A DNA stretch of 64,000 nucleotides from Streptomyces sp. B3I8 (GCF_030816915.1 NZ_JAUSYN010000002.1:186001-250000); one strand, 5' to 3'. Numbered from the stretch's first letter, positions 28,265 to 37,948 are shown. Notes: generated by a model not told the origin, from the sequence alone. Program-made: numbers and translations.

Positions 28265-28309
28265 GGCCCGCACACGCTCCGGGGCAACTCCCGGACAGGT
28301 GTGCGGGCC
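28265..28309 (+). terminator. Hairpin terminator with T-rich tail
   Basis: GGCCCGCACAC (28265-28275) pairs with GTGTGCGGGCC (28299-28309); an inner TCCGGG/CCCGGA helix tops it, and TTTCT follows. It ends the HTH-receiver operon. Confidence 0.8.
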
Positions 28310-28356
28310 TTTCTCGGACATGGGGAAAAGCGCGCCGCACATCCCACTTCCGTAGT

Positions 28357-28386
28357 ATCACTGCCACACTGCTGTGCAGCAGTGAT
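28357..28386. promoter_or_regulatory. Nested palindrome at the start region of the next gene
   Basis: CACTGCTG-TG-CAGCAGTG (28367-28384) sits inside a wider ATCACTGC...GCAGTGAT pair (28357-28386), right after a possible -10 TAGTAT (28354-28359). It could be an autoregulator's operator or a 5'-UTR hairpin, about 110 nt before the start codon at 28496. Confidence 0.5.
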
Positions 28387-28495
28387 CGGTGCTGTCCCCG
28401 GCACACCGGCGGCAAGAGCACCGGCATTTGACATCGCACAGTGCGCACACCACACGTGCCCGGTGTGCGCACGCGCAGGGAAGTCGGAGGAATAC

Positions 28496-29212
28496 ATGTC
28501 CGAAAGCACCACCGCGACGCGTGGGTTGACCTCGCAGTACACGGCCCAGGTCGCCGAGGATCTGGAGCGCAACGCCAAGGAGCAGGAGCGCATCGGAGCG
28601 GAAATCGCCGCTCTGCAGGAGCAGTTGACGGCACTGCAGCAGGACCATGCGGTCCTCGTCAGCCTCCGCCAGGCGCTCGGCCTCGCACCGGTGCCCGCCG
28701 CGCCGGTGCCCGCGGCGCCCGCGCCGGCGGTCACCCCCGGCGCACCGGTGCCCGCGCCGCGCAAGAGGTCGGGCACGGCGACGAACAGGCCCGCCAAGGC
28801 CACGGCCAAGCCGGTCAAGAAGGCGAAGAAGAGCGAGCAGACCGGGAAGCCCGCCGAGAAGGCGCTGGAGAAGGCGGCCGACAAGCCGGCCACCCGGAAG
28901 CCCGCCGCGACGAAGGCACCGGCCGGGACCTCGGCGAAGACGGCCGACGCGGCGAAGCCCGCGCAGCCCACGCTCGTCACCCTGGTCCGGGAACACCTCA
29001 CCGAACAGAGCGAGCCGCGTTCCGCCGCCGAGATCGCCACGGCGCTGGAGCGCCTCCACCCCGAGCGCGCCGTCAAGACGACCGTCGTCCGCAACACCCT
29101 GGAGGCCCTGGTCGCCAAGGACCAGGCGCACCGCTCCAAGCAGGGCTCGTCCGTCTTCTACACCGCCGTCAACGCCGAGGCGGACAAGCCCTCGGAGGAG
29201 AAGCCCGTCTAG
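28496..29212 (+). CDS. Coiled-coil protein with Lys/Ala-rich linker and C-terminal winged helix
   Basis: A 238-aa protein. The N-terminus (~10-65) is a coiled coil (LERNAKEQERIGAEIAALQE, then LTALQQDHAVLVSLRQAL). A ~110-residue basic Lys/Ala/Pro linker follows, histone H1-like (RPAKATAKPVKKAKKSEQ). The C-terminal ~65 residues form a predicted winged helix (LVREHLTEQSEPRSAAEIA, KTTVVRNTLEALVAKDQAHR) like BlaI/MecI-type or plasmid-partition HTHs. It is probably a DNA-binding, nucleoid-associated or regulatory protein. The ATG at 28496 has a perfect GGAGG 5 nt upstream. A palindrome covers its predicted transcription start, which could mean self-control. I do not know a characterised homologue. 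Confidence 0.8.
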   Translation: MSESTTATRGLTSQYTAQVAEDLERNAKEQERIGAEIAALQEQLTALQQDHAVLVSLRQALGLAPVPAAPVPAAPAPAVTPGAPVPAPRKRSGTATNRPAKATAKPVKKAKKSEQTGKPAEKALEKAADKPATRKPAATKAPAGTSAKTADAAKPAQPTLVTLVREHLTEQSEPRSAAEIATALERLHPERAVKTTVVRNTLEALVAKDQAHRSKQGSSVFYTAVNAEADKPSEEKPV

Positions 29213-29479
29213 GAGGCCGCCGTCCGGATCAGCTCGCCATGCCGGGTCCCGGCGGGCCACCCCCCAGGAGACCGCCGATCCGGCGCCGTACCCGCCGCAC
29301 AGCCACGCCCCGGCCGTCGGCTCGCTGTCGCCACCGCACCCCGGCCGTTCCCGCGCGTGGCGCCGCCGGGCACCGGCACACGATCGTCACACGGGGAGCA
29401 CACGGAGGTCTTGCCGCCCGGACCCGGCGTTCCTATCCTCACGACTCGACCCGGCGGGCGCTCGGAAGGGCTGCGGACC

Positions 29480-30625
29480 ATGGAGGGGAATGCGATCCGA
29501 CTGCGGGACGTGCGGAAGTCCTTCGGGCACACCGAGGCCGTGGCCGGAGTCGACCTGGAGATCCGGGACGGCGAGTTCTTCTCCCTTCTCGGGCCCTCCG
29601 GCTCGGGCAAGACGACGCTCCTGCGGCTGATCGCGGGTTTCGAACAGCCCGACGGGGGCCGGATCGAACTCGCCGGGCGGGATGTCACGGACCTGGCGCC
29701 CTTCGCGCGCGAGGTGCACACCGTCTTCCAGGACTACGCCCTGTTTCCCCACATGACGGTGGAGCAGAACGTCGCCTACGGGCTCAGGGTGCGCAAGGTG
29801 CCCCGGGCCGAGCGGGTGCGCAGGACCGGGGAGGCGCTCGCCTCGGTCCGCCTCGCGGACCTCGGACGGCGGCGTCCCGCGCAGCTCTCCGGCGGTCAGC
29901 GCCAGCGCGTCGCGCTCGCCCGCGCGCTCGTCGGCCGACCGCGGGTGCTGCTCCTGGACGAACCCCTGGGCGCCCTCGACCTCAAGCTGCGCGAGGAGAT
30001 GCGTGCCGAACTCAAGGCGCTGCAGCGCGAGGTCGGCATCACCTTCGTGTGTGTCACCCACGACCAGGGGGAGGCGCTGGCGACGAGCGACCGCGTCGCC
30101 GTCCTGGACCGGGGGCGGCTGCAGCAGGTGGGCAGCCCGGCCGACGTGTACGAGCGCCCCGCGACCCCGTTCGTCGCGTCCTTCGTCGGCACCTCCAACG
30201 TACTCACGGGCGAGAGCGCGCGGCGGATCCTGGGGGCGCCGGGCACCTACAGCGTCCGCCCGGAGAAGATCCGCCTTTCCGAGGAGGGCGGGGAACCGGG
30301 CCGCCCGGATGCCCACGACCTCACTGACGTCCCCGACCTCCCCGACGACCACGTCTTCGCCACCGGCACCGTCGTCGGGGCCGTCTATCTCGGGGAGGTG
30401 ACACGGTTCGCCGTCGAACTCGACGCCGGTGGGCGTCTGACCGTGCTCCGGCAGAACCTGGAGACGCCCTCGGACACCGGCACCTCCCGCGGCACCCGCG
30501 TCCGCCTGTGGTGGCACCGCGGTCACTGCGTCCCCGTACCGTCCGCCGGGCCCGCCCCAACGACCGGCCCCTCCGCACCCGCCCATCCCCCGCACCCCTG
30601 CGACCTCATGGACCCCACCGGCTGA
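29480..30625 (+). CDS. Polyamine-type ABC transporter ATP-binding protein (PotA-like)
   Basis: A 381-aa ATPase with Walker [20 protein letters not shown]-loop [13 protein letters not shown], signature [15 protein letters not shown], Walker [13 protein letters not shown] and H-loop VCVTHDQ. A C-terminal TOBE-like regulatory domain begins near 250 ([15 protein letters not shown]), as in PotA. A Pro-rich tail extends beyond the usual end. The ATG at 29480 has GGAAGG 10 nt upstream. It is the first gene of a four-gene operon with a lipoprotein and two permeases. Confidence 0.93.
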   Translation: MEGNAIRLRDVRKSFGHTEAVAGVDLEIRDGEFFSLLGPSGSGKTTLLRLIAGFEQPDGGRIELAGRDVTDLAPFAREVHTVFQDYALFPHMTVEQNVAYGLRVRKVPRAERVRRTGEALASVRLADLGRRRPAQLSGGQRQRVALARALVGRPRVLLLDEPLGALDLKLREEMRAELKALQREVGITFVCVTHDQGEALATSDRVAVLDRGRLQQVGSPADVYERPATPFVASFVGTSNVLTGESARRILGAPGTYSVRPEKIRLSEEGGEPGRPDAHDLTDVPDLPDDHVFATGTVVGAVYLGEVTRFAVELDAGGRLTVLRQNLETPSDTGTSRGTRVRLWWHRGHCVPVPSAGPAPTTGPSAPAHPPHPCDLMDPTG

Positions 30626-30663
30626 CCGGCACCTCCCTCCCCCAACCCAGGCAGGAGAACGTC

Positions 30664-31857
30664 GTGCACCTCGTCCGCTCCCTCCAGGTCACCTCCGCCG
30701 TCGTCCTGCTCCTCGCCGCGACCGCCTGCGGCTCCGGTTCCGGCACCGGCTCCTCGGCCGGCTTCGATCCGCCCGACCTCAAGGCCCCCTCGTCGCTGGG
30801 GAAAACGGAGGGCGAGGTGAACCTCATCGCCTGGGCCGGTTACGTCGAGGACGGCTCCGACGACCCGGAGGTGGACTGGGTCAGCGGCTTCGAGAAGCGC
30901 ACCGGCTGCCAGGTGCACGCGCGGACGGCCGCCAGCAGCGACGAGATGGTCAAGCTGATGAAGACGGGCCAGTACGACGCCGTCTCCGCCTCGGGCGACG
31001 CCTCGCTGCGGCTGATCGCCTCCGGTGACGCGGCGCCCGTCAACACCGGCCTCGTACCGAACTACAAGGACGTCTTCGCCGGTCTGAAGGACGGCGCCTG
31101 GAACTCGGTCGACGGACAGATGTACGGCATCCCGCACGGGCGCGGCGCCAATCTGCTGATGTACAACACCGAGAAGGTGAGGCCGGCGCCCACCTCCTGG
31201 TCCGCCGTCTTCGACGACGCGTCCCGGTACAAGGGCCATGTCACCGCCTACGACTCCCCCATCTACCTCGCCGACGCCGCCCTGTATCTCAAGGCCACGA
31301 AACCGGAGTTGGGGATCAAGAACCCCTACGCCCTCGACCGGAAGCAGTTCGACGCGGCCGTCGATCTGCTCAAGCGGCAGAACGCCGACATCGGCGAGTA
31401 CTGGAGCGACTACCTGAAGGAGGTCTCCGCCTTCAAGAGCGGCGACTCGGTGGTGGGGACCACCTGGCAGGTCATCGCCAACCTCGCCGGCGACGAGGGC
31501 GCGCCCGTCAAGGCGGCCGTGCCGAAGGAGGGTTCCACCGGCTGGTCGGACACCTGGATGGTGTCGGCGAGGGCGAAGCACCCGGACTGCGCCTACAAGT
31601 GGCTCGACTGGATCGTCTCGCCGAAGGTCAACGCCCAGGTCGCCGAGTACTTCGGCGAGGCGCCCGCCAACGCGAAGGCATGTGCGCGGACCAGTGACAA
31701 GGACTTCTGCGCGACCTACCACGCGGACGACGAGAAGTACTGGAAGCGCGTCGCCTTCTGGAACACACCCATCGAGCAGTGCCTGGACGGGCGCACGGAC
31801 GTGAAGTGCGTGCCGTACGCGGAGTGGGTGCGGGCCTGGACGGAGATCAAGGGCTGA
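30664..31857 (+). CDS. Substrate-binding lipoprotein of the polyamine-type ABC importer (PotD-like)
   Basis: A 397-aa lipoprotein. The signal LQVTSAVVLLLAATAC contains the lipobox LAATAC. The mature part has the PotD-type opening EGEVNLIAWAGYVEDG, an early sandwich strand DAVSASGDASLRLIASGD, and WSAVFDDASRYKGHVTAYDSP. The likely ligand is a polyamine or similar cation (spermidine, putrescine), judged from family; the pocket acidic residues cannot be checked here. Starts at GTG 30664 with CAGGAG upstream, 38 nt after the ATPase gene. Confidence 0.9.
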   Translation: MHLVRSLQVTSAVVLLLAATACGSGSGTGSSAGFDPPDLKAPSSLGKTEGEVNLIAWAGYVEDGSDDPEVDWVSGFEKRTGCQVHARTAASSDEMVKLMKTGQYDAVSASGDASLRLIASGDAAPVNTGLVPNYKDVFAGLKDGAWNSVDGQMYGIPHGRGANLLMYNTEKVRPAPTSWSAVFDDASRYKGHVTAYDSPIYLADAALYLKATKPELGIKNPYALDRKQFDAAVDLLKRQNADIGEYWSDYLKEVSAFKSGDSVVGTTWQVIANLAGDEGAPVKAAVPKEGSTGWSDTWMVSARAKHPDCAYKWLDWIVSPKVNAQVAEYFGEAPANAKACARTSDKDFCATYHADDEKYWKRVAFWNTPIEQCLDGRTDVKCVPYAEWVRAWTEIKG

Positions 31858-31871
31858 GCCGGGCCGCCGCG

Positions 31872-32771
31872 ATGACCACCACGCTCCCGGCCGAGGGGCG
31901 GCCCGCCCCGGGCCCCGTCCGGCGGCTTGCCGGGGCGCTGCACCGCAGGCCCCGGCTGCGCCTGACGCTGCTGCTGGGCGCCCCGCTGCTGTGGCTGGCC
32001 GTGCTGTATCTCGGCTCGCTGGCCGTGCTGTTCGTGTCCGCGTTCTGGACGACGGACACCTTCACCTCCGAGGTGGTGAAGGTGTGGTCGACGGACAACT
32101 TCCGCGAGCTGTTCACGGAACCGGTCTACCGCCAGGTGGTCCTGCGCAGCGTGGGGGTGGCGCTCGCGGTGACCGTGCTGTGCGCGGTCCTCGCCTTCCC
32201 CCTGGCGTTCTACACCGCCCGGGTCGCGCGGCCGCGGTGGCGGCCCTTCCTGGTGGTCGCCATCCTCACCCCGTTGTGGGCCAGTTACCTGGTCAAGGTG
32301 TACGCCTGGCGGCTCATCCTGTCCCGGGACGGCCCGGCCGACCAGGTGCTCGCGCCGTTCGGGCTCGAGGGGCCCGGGTACGGCCTGCCCGCGGTCGTCC
32401 TCACCCTGACGTATCTGTGGCTGCCGTACATGATCCTGCCGGTCCACACCGCGCTGGCGCAGCTCCCCGACAGTCTGCTGGAGGCCTCGGCCGACCTCGG
32501 GGCGCGGGCCTGGCGGACCTTCCGCTCGGTGGTGCTGCCGATGGTGCTGCCGTCCGTGGCCGCCGGGTCGGTGTTCACCTTCTCGCTCAGTCTCGGCGAC
32601 TACATCACCGTGCAGATCGTCGGCGGGAAGACGCAGTTGATCGGGAACGTCGTGTACTCCCACATCGATCTGGATCTGCCCATGGCGGCGGCCCTCGGCA
32701 CCGTGCCCGTCGTGGTGATCGTGCTGTACCTGCTCGCGGTGCGCCGCACGGGTGCGCTGGACAGTCTGTGA
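31872..32771 (+). CDS. ABC transporter permease (PotB-like)
   Basis: A 299-aa inner-membrane permease with ~6 TM helices (LLGAPLLWLAVLYLGSLAVL is TM1). The EAA loop reads LPDSLLEASADLGARAWRTF, the contact site with the ATPase. It starts 14 nt after the lipoprotein stop. No clear ribosome site precedes ATG 31872, suggesting coupling to the gene upstream. Confidence 0.92.
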   Translation: MTTTLPAEGRPAPGPVRRLAGALHRRPRLRLTLLLGAPLLWLAVLYLGSLAVLFVSAFWTTDTFTSEVVKVWSTDNFRELFTEPVYRQVVLRSVGVALAVTVLCAVLAFPLAFYTARVARPRWRPFLVVAILTPLWASYLVKVYAWRLILSRDGPADQVLAPFGLEGPGYGLPAVVLTLTYLWLPYMILPVHTALAQLPDSLLEASADLGARAWRTFRSVVLPMVLPSVAAGSVFTFSLSLGDYITVQIVGGKTQLIGNVVYSHIDLDLPMAAALGTVPVVVIVLYLLAVRRTGALDSL

Positions 32772-32821
32772 ACCGCCGCGCCCGCGGGGGCTCGTCAAGG
32801 CTCGTGGAAGGGAGAACAGGG

Positions 32822-33637
32822 GTGCGACTGAGCCGAACGGCGCGCGTCCTGCTGCGCCTGGGCGCGGGGATCGGTTTCGCCGTGATCTATGTGCCGCTGC
32901 TGCTGGTCCTGGTCAACTCGTTCAACCCCGACCGCAGCGCGGGCTGGCCGCCGTCCGGGCTGACGCCGCACTGGTGGGCGGTGGCCGTCCGCAACGACGG
33001 TGCGGTGAGTGCCCTGTGGGTGTCGGTGAAGGCCGGTCTCGGGGCCACCGCGCTCGCCCTGGTACTGGGCACGCTGCTCGCCCTCGCGGTCGCCCGGCGC
33101 CGGTTCCTCGGGCGGGACACGCTGTCGTTCGTGGTGGTCCTGCCGCTCGCCCTGCCCGGCATCGTCACCGGGATCGCCCTCGACTCGGCGTTCGGTACGG
33201 TCCTGGAGCCGCTGGGGGTGGGGCTCGGGCTGTTCACCGTCGTCCTCGGCCACGCCACGTTCTGTGTCGTCGTGGTCTTCAACAACGTCGCCGCGCGGCT
33301 GCGCCGTACCGCCGGCTCGCAGGAGGAGGCGGCCATGGACCTCGGGGCGCACACCTTCCGCGCCTTCGTCGACATCACCCTTCCGCAACTGCGGCCGGCG
33401 CTGCTGGCGGGCGGACTGCTGGCGTTCGCGCTGTCCTTCGACGAGATCGTGGTGACGACGTTCACCGCGGGCCCGGGGGTGCGCACCCTGCCGCTGTGGA
33501 TCTACGACAACATGACCCGCCCGCAACAGGCCCCGGTGGTCAACGTGGTGGCCGCCGTCCTGGTGCTGCTCTCGGTGATCCCGATCCACCTCGCCCAGCG
33601 CCTGTCCGCCGGCACGTCGACGACGAGCCGGATCTGA
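32822..33637 (+). CDS. ABC transporter permease (PotC-like)
   Basis: A 271-aa permease with ~6 TM helices (GIGFAVIYVPLLLVLVNSF is TM1, with the PotC-typical VNSFN). The EAA loop QEEAAMDLGAHTFRAFVDIT is intact. Last gene of the importer operon; the GTG at 32822 follows GGAAGGGAGAACAGG. Confidence 0.92.
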   Translation: MRLSRTARVLLRLGAGIGFAVIYVPLLLVLVNSFNPDRSAGWPPSGLTPHWWAVAVRNDGAVSALWVSVKAGLGATALALVLGTLLALAVARRRFLGRDTLSFVVVLPLALPGIVTGIALDSAFGTVLEPLGVGLGLFTVVLGHATFCVVVVFNNVAARLRRTAGSQEEAAMDLGAHTFRAFVDITLPQLRPALLAGGLLAFALSFDEIVVTTFTAGPGVRTLPLWIYDNMTRPQQAPVVNVVAAVLVLLSVIPIHLAQRLSAGTSTTSRI

Positions 33638-33754
33638 GCGCCCGCGGCGGCGGGTCCGCCGGTCCCTCATGGCGGTGAGACCGCCGGTGCCTGTGGCGGC
33701 AGGTCCCTCGGCTCCCCCGGCAGCGGGTTGGCCGACGGCCGGCCGTACGACGCA

Positions 33755-33787
33755 CGGCGGCCCGCTCCGAGAGGGAGCGGGCCGCCG
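33755..33787. terminator. Bidirectional hairpin terminator
   Basis: A perfect 14-bp GC stem (33755-33768 with 33774-33787) around GAGAG, between the importer operon and the convergent MMPL gene. Confidence 0.82.
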
Positions 33788-33808
33788 GTTCGGTGCGTGC
33801 GCGGTGGG

Positions 33809-35980
33809 TCAGTGGGCGCGTCCCGAGGGGTCGGGGACGTCCGCCGTCCGGTCGCCGCCGGTGACCGGGACCGCGGTGTCCGGCGTGCCCTCGACCCGGT
33901 CGCCGTGGCCCGGCCACCACGCGGCGTGGCCGATGAGCGCGGTGAGGCTCGGGGTGAAGAACATCGACATCACGAACGCGGCGACGGCGATGCCGAAGGA
34001 CACCGCGAAGCCCATCTCCGTGAGCAGCGCGTTGCCCGCGAGCATCATCGTGGCGAAGGTGGCCGCCAGGATGAAGCCCGCCGCGGCCACGGTCGGCCCG
34101 GCGTACCGCAGTGCCATGCCGGCGGCCTCACGCGGATCGCGGCCCTCGCGGGCCTCCTCGCGGAGCCGGGCGATCATCAGGATGTTGTAGTCGGTGCCGA
34201 TGGCGACCACGAAGAGATACATGATCACCGGGAGCATGAACATCAGTCCCGAGTGGCCCTGTCCCTTCTGGAAGATCAGCACGGTGGTACCGAGGGTCGC
34301 GCCGAAGCCCAGACCCACCGAGGCCATCAGGTACCAGGGTGCCACCACACTGCGCAGCAGCAGTCCGAGGATCACCATGATGAGCAGCGCGGCGACCGGG
34401 AAGACCGTCCGGTAGTCGTGGTTGACCGCGGCGTCGATGTCCTTGTAGATCGAGGACATGCCGCCGACGAGTGCCTCGGTGCCTTCGGGCGCGCCGGAGT
34501 GCGCGACGTCGCGCACGTCGCCGACGGCGTCGATCGCCTTGTCCGCCGCGGCGTCGTACTTGAGGGTGACGGTGAAGTCGGCGGTGGCGCCGTCCTTGCT
34601 GACCTGGGTCATCCTGGCGCTGCTGACGCCGTCCACGGCGCCGAGCTTCTTGGCGTAGGCGTCGAAGGAGGCCTTGTCCAGCGGCTTGCCGTCGGTGCTG
34701 GAGAGGTAGACGTCGGTGGGCGCGGCCGCACCGGCGGAGTAGGCCTTCTGCATCTCGTCCTGGACGACCATGGACTCCTTGGTCTTGGGCATGGATCCCG
34801 AGGCCAGGTCGAACGTGGCGTTGAACCCGAGCGTGCCGAGGGACAGCGCGACCAGGATCAGGCCGGAGACCGCGGCGGTCAGCCCGGGACGGCGGCGCAC
34901 CCCCCGGCCGAGCGCGGCGAAGCGGGCGTTCTCCGGCTCGTGCTGCCAGGACTTGGACGGCCAGAAGACCTTCGGTCCGATGAGCGAGACGACGGCCGGG
35001 ATCAGGGTGAGACCCGCGACCAGGGTGACGGCGACCGCGATGGCGAGGGCCGGGCCCATCTGCTTGAGGAAGCCGAGCGTGGAGAGCACCAGGGCGAAGA
35101 AGGCGATGATGACCGCCCCGGCGGCGGAGGCGATGGCCTCGCCGACCCTGGCGACCGCGTTGACCATGGCCTGCTTGGGTTCGTCACCGGCGCGCAGGCG
35201 TTCTCGGTAGCGGAACATCAGGAACAGGAAGTAGTCGGTGCCGACGCCGAAGAGCACGACGATCAGGATCGACGAGACGGAGCTGTTGGCCTGCAGGTCG
35301 AACAGTTTGGTGGCGTACGCGATGAGCCCGTTGGCGATCGCGGACACCAGGCCTATCAGGATCAGCGGCAGCACGGCCAGGATGGGTGCCCGGAAGATGA
35401 TCAGCAGGGTCACCAGGATGATCACGAAGGTGCCGATGCCGATCAGCGCCTGGCCCCGCTTGGACGAGTCCTGCTGGTCGAGGGCCTGCGCGGCGGAGCC
35501 GCCGAGCTTGGCCTGGAGGTCGGTGCCCTTGGTCAGGGCCTTGACCGAATCGCGCAGTTCCTTGGCGGCGTCGGCCTGCTCGGGCTGGCCGGCCTTCTTG
35601 CTGTCCATCTGGACCAGGGTCATGGTGTATTCGCCGTCCTTGGACGGCTGGCCGGGGACGACCTTCTGCACCTGGTCGATGTGCTTCTTGCCCAGCTCGG
35701 AGGTGATGCGGGCGACGTCCTTCTTGTCGCCGGCGGTCAGCTTGGCGCCGTCGGTGCGCTGGTAGAGCGCGATCGCGGACGGGGTGAAGGCGCTGGGGAA
35801 CGCCTTCGCCTGGAGGTCGGCGGCTTTGATCGACTCGTAGCTCTTGGGCAGGAAGCTGCTCTCGTCGCTGTTCGAGGGCAGGCCGGGCGCGGTGGCGACG
35901 ATCGCCACCGCCGCGATCAGCCATGCCACTATCGTCCAGACGGGATGTCGTACGACGGTGTTCCCAATGCGTCGGAACAT
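33809..35980 (-). CDS. MMPL-family RND-type membrane transporter
   Basis: A 723-aa protein. The N-terminal TM1 (WTIVAWLIAAVAIVATAPGL) is followed by an extracytoplasmic loop domain (~45-185), six TM helices (from LIGIGTFVIILVTLLIIFRA), a second external domain (~390-520), and a matching C-terminal TM bundle. Typical motifs include SNSDESSFLPKSYES after TM1 and GVGTDYFLFLMFRYRERL and AIGTDYNILMIARLREEA, where the Asp-Tyr pair in TM4/TM10 relays protons. MMPL proteins move lipids, siderophores or peptides across the membrane. The ATG at 35980 has GGAGG upstream. It stands alone with no TetR regulator beside it. Confidence 0.92.
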   Translation of the reverse strand: MFRRIGNTVVRHPVWTIVAWLIAAVAIVATAPGLPSNSDESSFLPKSYESIKAADLQAKAFPSAFTPSAIALYQRTDGAKLTAGDKKDVARITSELGKKHIDQVQKVVPGQPSKDGEYTMTLVQMDSKKAGQPEQADAAKELRDSVKALTKGTDLQAKLGGSAAQALDQQDSSKRGQALIGIGTFVIILVTLLIIFRAPILAVLPLILIGLVSAIANGLIAYATKLFDLQANSSVSSILIVVLFGVGTDYFLFLMFRYRERLRAGDEPKQAMVNAVARVGEAIASAAGAVIIAFFALVLSTLGFLKQMGPALAIAVAVTLVAGLTLIPAVVSLIGPKVFWPSKSWQHEPENARFAALGRGVRRRPGLTAAVSGLILVALSLGTLGFNATFDLASGSMPKTKESMVVQDEMQKAYSAGAAAPTDVYLSSTDGKPLDKASFDAYAKKLGAVDGVSSARMTQVSKDGATADFTVTLKYDAAADKAIDAVGDVRDVAHSGAPEGTEALVGGMSSIYKDIDAAVNHDYRTVFPVAALLIMVILGLLLRSVVAPWYLMASVGLGFGATLGTTVLIFQKGQGHSGLMFMLPVIMYLFVVAIGTDYNILMIARLREEAREGRDPREAAGMALRYAGPTVAAAGFILAATFATMMLAGNALLTEMGFAVSFGIAVAAFVMSMFFTPSLTALIGHAAWWPGHGDRVEGTPDTAVPVTGGDRTADVPDPSGRAH

Positions 35981-36135
35981 GCGGAAGGTCCTCCAGAGGC
36001 AGGAAGATCACCGCAGCCCGGGGAGCGGTCCCTGGCATCGGCGACCCCGACCGGCACCTGCGGCACTCACCCCGTTGCCGGTCGATCGGTTGTTTCGGGC
36101 TCCGATCCTAGTGACCGCGGGGTGTCCGCGTACCG

Positions 36136-36230
36136 GCGGGTACCCAGGGCGTGACACCGGGCGGTACCCACGTCGTGACACCGGCGGAGGCCCACGTCGT
36201 CCTACCGGCGCAGGCCCCGCGTCGTGGGCC
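36136..36230. repeat. Degenerate ~24-nt tandem repeat (about four units)
   Basis: Units such as GGTACCCACGTCGTGACACC recur with drift from 36136 to 36230. They lie upstream of the MMPL gene and directly downstream of the DUF3140 stop. No coding or operator function is evident. Confidence 0.6.
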
Positions 36231-36231
36231 G

Positions 36232-36564
36232 TCAGGCCAGGGGGTCGTGCCCCCAGTTCATCAGCGAGTGCCTCCAGCGGGTGTCCCGCACGTCGCCGGA
36301 GGGCCGTTGGGCGAGGTGTCTGCGGATGTAGCCGACGACCTTCCGCATGTGCTGGTAGTCGTCGTCCGTCAGGTCGCCCTTCTTCGTGCGCAGGATGTCC
36401 ACGATGCGGCGGCCGGAGGCGTGCCCGGTGGACTCGCCGCCGTCCTGGTGCTGTCCCGCGCCGCGGGAGGGCTCGGTGGCGAGCCACTCCTCCAGTTCGG
36501 CCGGCTTCATGCTGACCAGCTCGTGGAACGCCTTGCGGGTCGCCTCGCGCTCCTCGTCGTCCAC
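36232..36564 (-). CDS. DUF3140 family protein
   Basis: A 110-aa soluble protein beginning VDDEEREATRKAFHELV, with MKPAELEEWL and later GRRIVDILRTKKGDLTDDDY and VVGYIRRHLAQRP, the recognisable DUF3140 pattern. The family is small, actinobacterial and of unknown function. GTG 36564 has GAGG upstream and lies 7 nt after the DUF2945 stop, so both form one operon. Confidence 0.85.
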   Translation of the reverse strand: MDDEEREATRKAFHELVSMKPAELEEWLATEPSRGAGQHQDGGESTGHASGRRIVDILRTKKGDLTDDDYQHMRKVVGYIRRHLAQRPSGDVRDTRWRHSLMNWGHDPLA

Positions 36565-36571
36565 GGCCGCC

Positions 36572-36808
36572 TCACTTCTTCTTCTTGAGCGCGGACGGCT
36601 TGTGCACCGCGGACCCGCCGGACTTCTCACTGCGCACCTGGTACTGCGGGTCGTCGGAGGAGGCGTCGACGGTGCGTCCGGCCGCCTCGGTACGCTCGGT
36701 GATCTTCTTCTCCACCGTGCCCTCGGCCTCGCTGCCGTGGCTCTTCCAGGTGACCTCGTCGCCCTTCTTGAGCTCCTTGCCCTGGTCCCGGTCCCGGTTC
36801 TTGGCCAT
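36572..36808 (-). CDS. DUF2945 / hypervirulence-associated TUDOR-domain protein
   Basis: A 78-aa protein with KKGDEVTWKSHGSEAEGTVE, QYQVRSEKSGGSAVHKPSAL and a KKKK tail. This is a DUF2945 (HVA1) TUDOR-like beta-barrel, found in bacteria and fungi, often next to DUF3140 in Streptomyces. Function unknown. The ATG follows GAAGGAG. Confidence 0.88.
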   Translation of the reverse strand: MAKNRDRDQGKELKKGDEVTWKSHGSEAEGTVEKKITERTEAAGRTVDASSDDPQYQVRSEKSGGSAVHKPSALKKKK

Positions 36809-37012
36809 GCTCTCGCTCCTTCGCCCAGGTGTCGGCCCCCGGCCACCCTGCCCCCGGCCCCGTCACCCAGCCTGACGGCGTTCGCGCCGACGCGCACCCG
36901 CGGTGGCCCGGCGTCCCGGCGTCCCGGCGTTCCGGCGTCCCGGGCAGGAAACGGGGGACCCGGAGGTTGCGGGGGGTAGGAGAGGTTCGTACCCGGAGCA
37001 GAAGGAGGGCCC

Positions 37013-37894
37013 ATGGCACAGCGTGAGGGCATCGGCAGGATCGGCGTGTGGAGCGGTGCGTGGAGCAGCGCGCTGAGCGGCGACGGCTCGGCGTACACCG
37101 CCGCCTACGACGAGGCCGCCGCCGAGCTCGACGAGCTGGGCTTCGGCACCCTCTGGCTGGGGGCGAGCCCGTCCGTCGGGTACGCGGCGCGGGTGCTCGC
37201 GGCGACCTCCCGCCTCACCGTGGCGACCGGCATCCTGAGCATCTGGGAGCACAAGGCGGCGGACGTGGCCAAGCAGCGCGCCACCGTCGAGCGCGAGCAC
37301 CCCGGCCGCTTCCTCCTCGGGCTCGGGGTGAGCCACAGCGCGCTCGCCCCGCGGTACGCGCGGCCGTACTCCGCGATGCGGGACTTCCTGACGGCGCTGG
37401 ACGGCGCCGCCGAGCCGGTACCGCAACAGGGGCGCGTGCTGGCCGCGCTGGGCCCGCGGATGCTGGAGCTGGCCCGCGACCGGGCCGCGGGGGCGCACCC
37501 GTACCTCGTCACCGCCGGGCACACGGCGCACGCGCGGGAGGCGCTCGGCCCTCAGCCGCTGCTCGCGCCGGAGCTGAAGGTCGTCCTGGACACGGACCTC
37601 GACCGTGCCCGCGCGATCGCCCGCGCGTACCTCGGCCGCTATCTGGCGCTGCCCAACTACACGGGCAATCTGCTGCGTTCGGGCTTCACCGAGGACGACG
37701 TGCGCGACGGCGGCAGCGACCGCCTGGTGGACGCGGTGTTCGCGCTGGGCGACGAGAAGGCGGTCGTGCGCAGGACGGAGGAGTTCTTCGCGGCGGGCGC
37801 GGACCATGTCGCGCTCCAGGCCGTCACCGAGGACCCGCTCGCCGGTCTGCCGCGGGCCCAGTGGCGCCGGCTGGCGGCCGCGCTGCTCGGCTGA
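37013..37894 (+). CDS. LLM-class F420-dependent oxidoreductase
   Basis: A 293-aa luciferase-like (beta/alpha)8 enzyme: IGRIGVWSGAW at strand 1, LGFGTLWLGASPS, RLTVATGILSIWEHKA and RFLLGLGVSHSAL. This matches the TIGR03620-type LLM F420 family of actinobacteria. It would reduce or oxidise an unknown substrate using coenzyme F420. The ATG at 37013 has AAGGAGG upstream. The 5' flank contains GTCCCGGC-type short repeats (36911-36944). Confidence 0.9.
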   Translation: MAQREGIGRIGVWSGAWSSALSGDGSAYTAAYDEAAAELDELGFGTLWLGASPSVGYAARVLAATSRLTVATGILSIWEHKAADVAKQRATVEREHPGRFLLGLGVSHSALAPRYARPYSAMRDFLTALDGAAEPVPQQGRVLAALGPRMLELARDRAAGAHPYLVTAGHTAHAREALGPQPLLAPELKVVLDTDLDRARAIARAYLGRYLALPNYTGNLLRSGFTEDDVRDGGSDRLVDAVFALGDEKAVVRRTEEFFAAGADHVALQAVTEDPLAGLPRAQWRRLAAALLG

Positions 37895-37900
37895 GCCTCG

Positions 37901-37938
37901 CGGCGGCCGGGGTGACGGCCCTCAGCTGCCGGCCGCCG
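37901..37938. terminator. Possible bidirectional hairpin
   Basis: A 10-bp CGGCGGCCGG/CCGGCCGCCG stem with an 18-nt loop lies between convergent genes. Confidence 0.5.
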
Positions 37939-37948
37939 GCCGCCGGGA

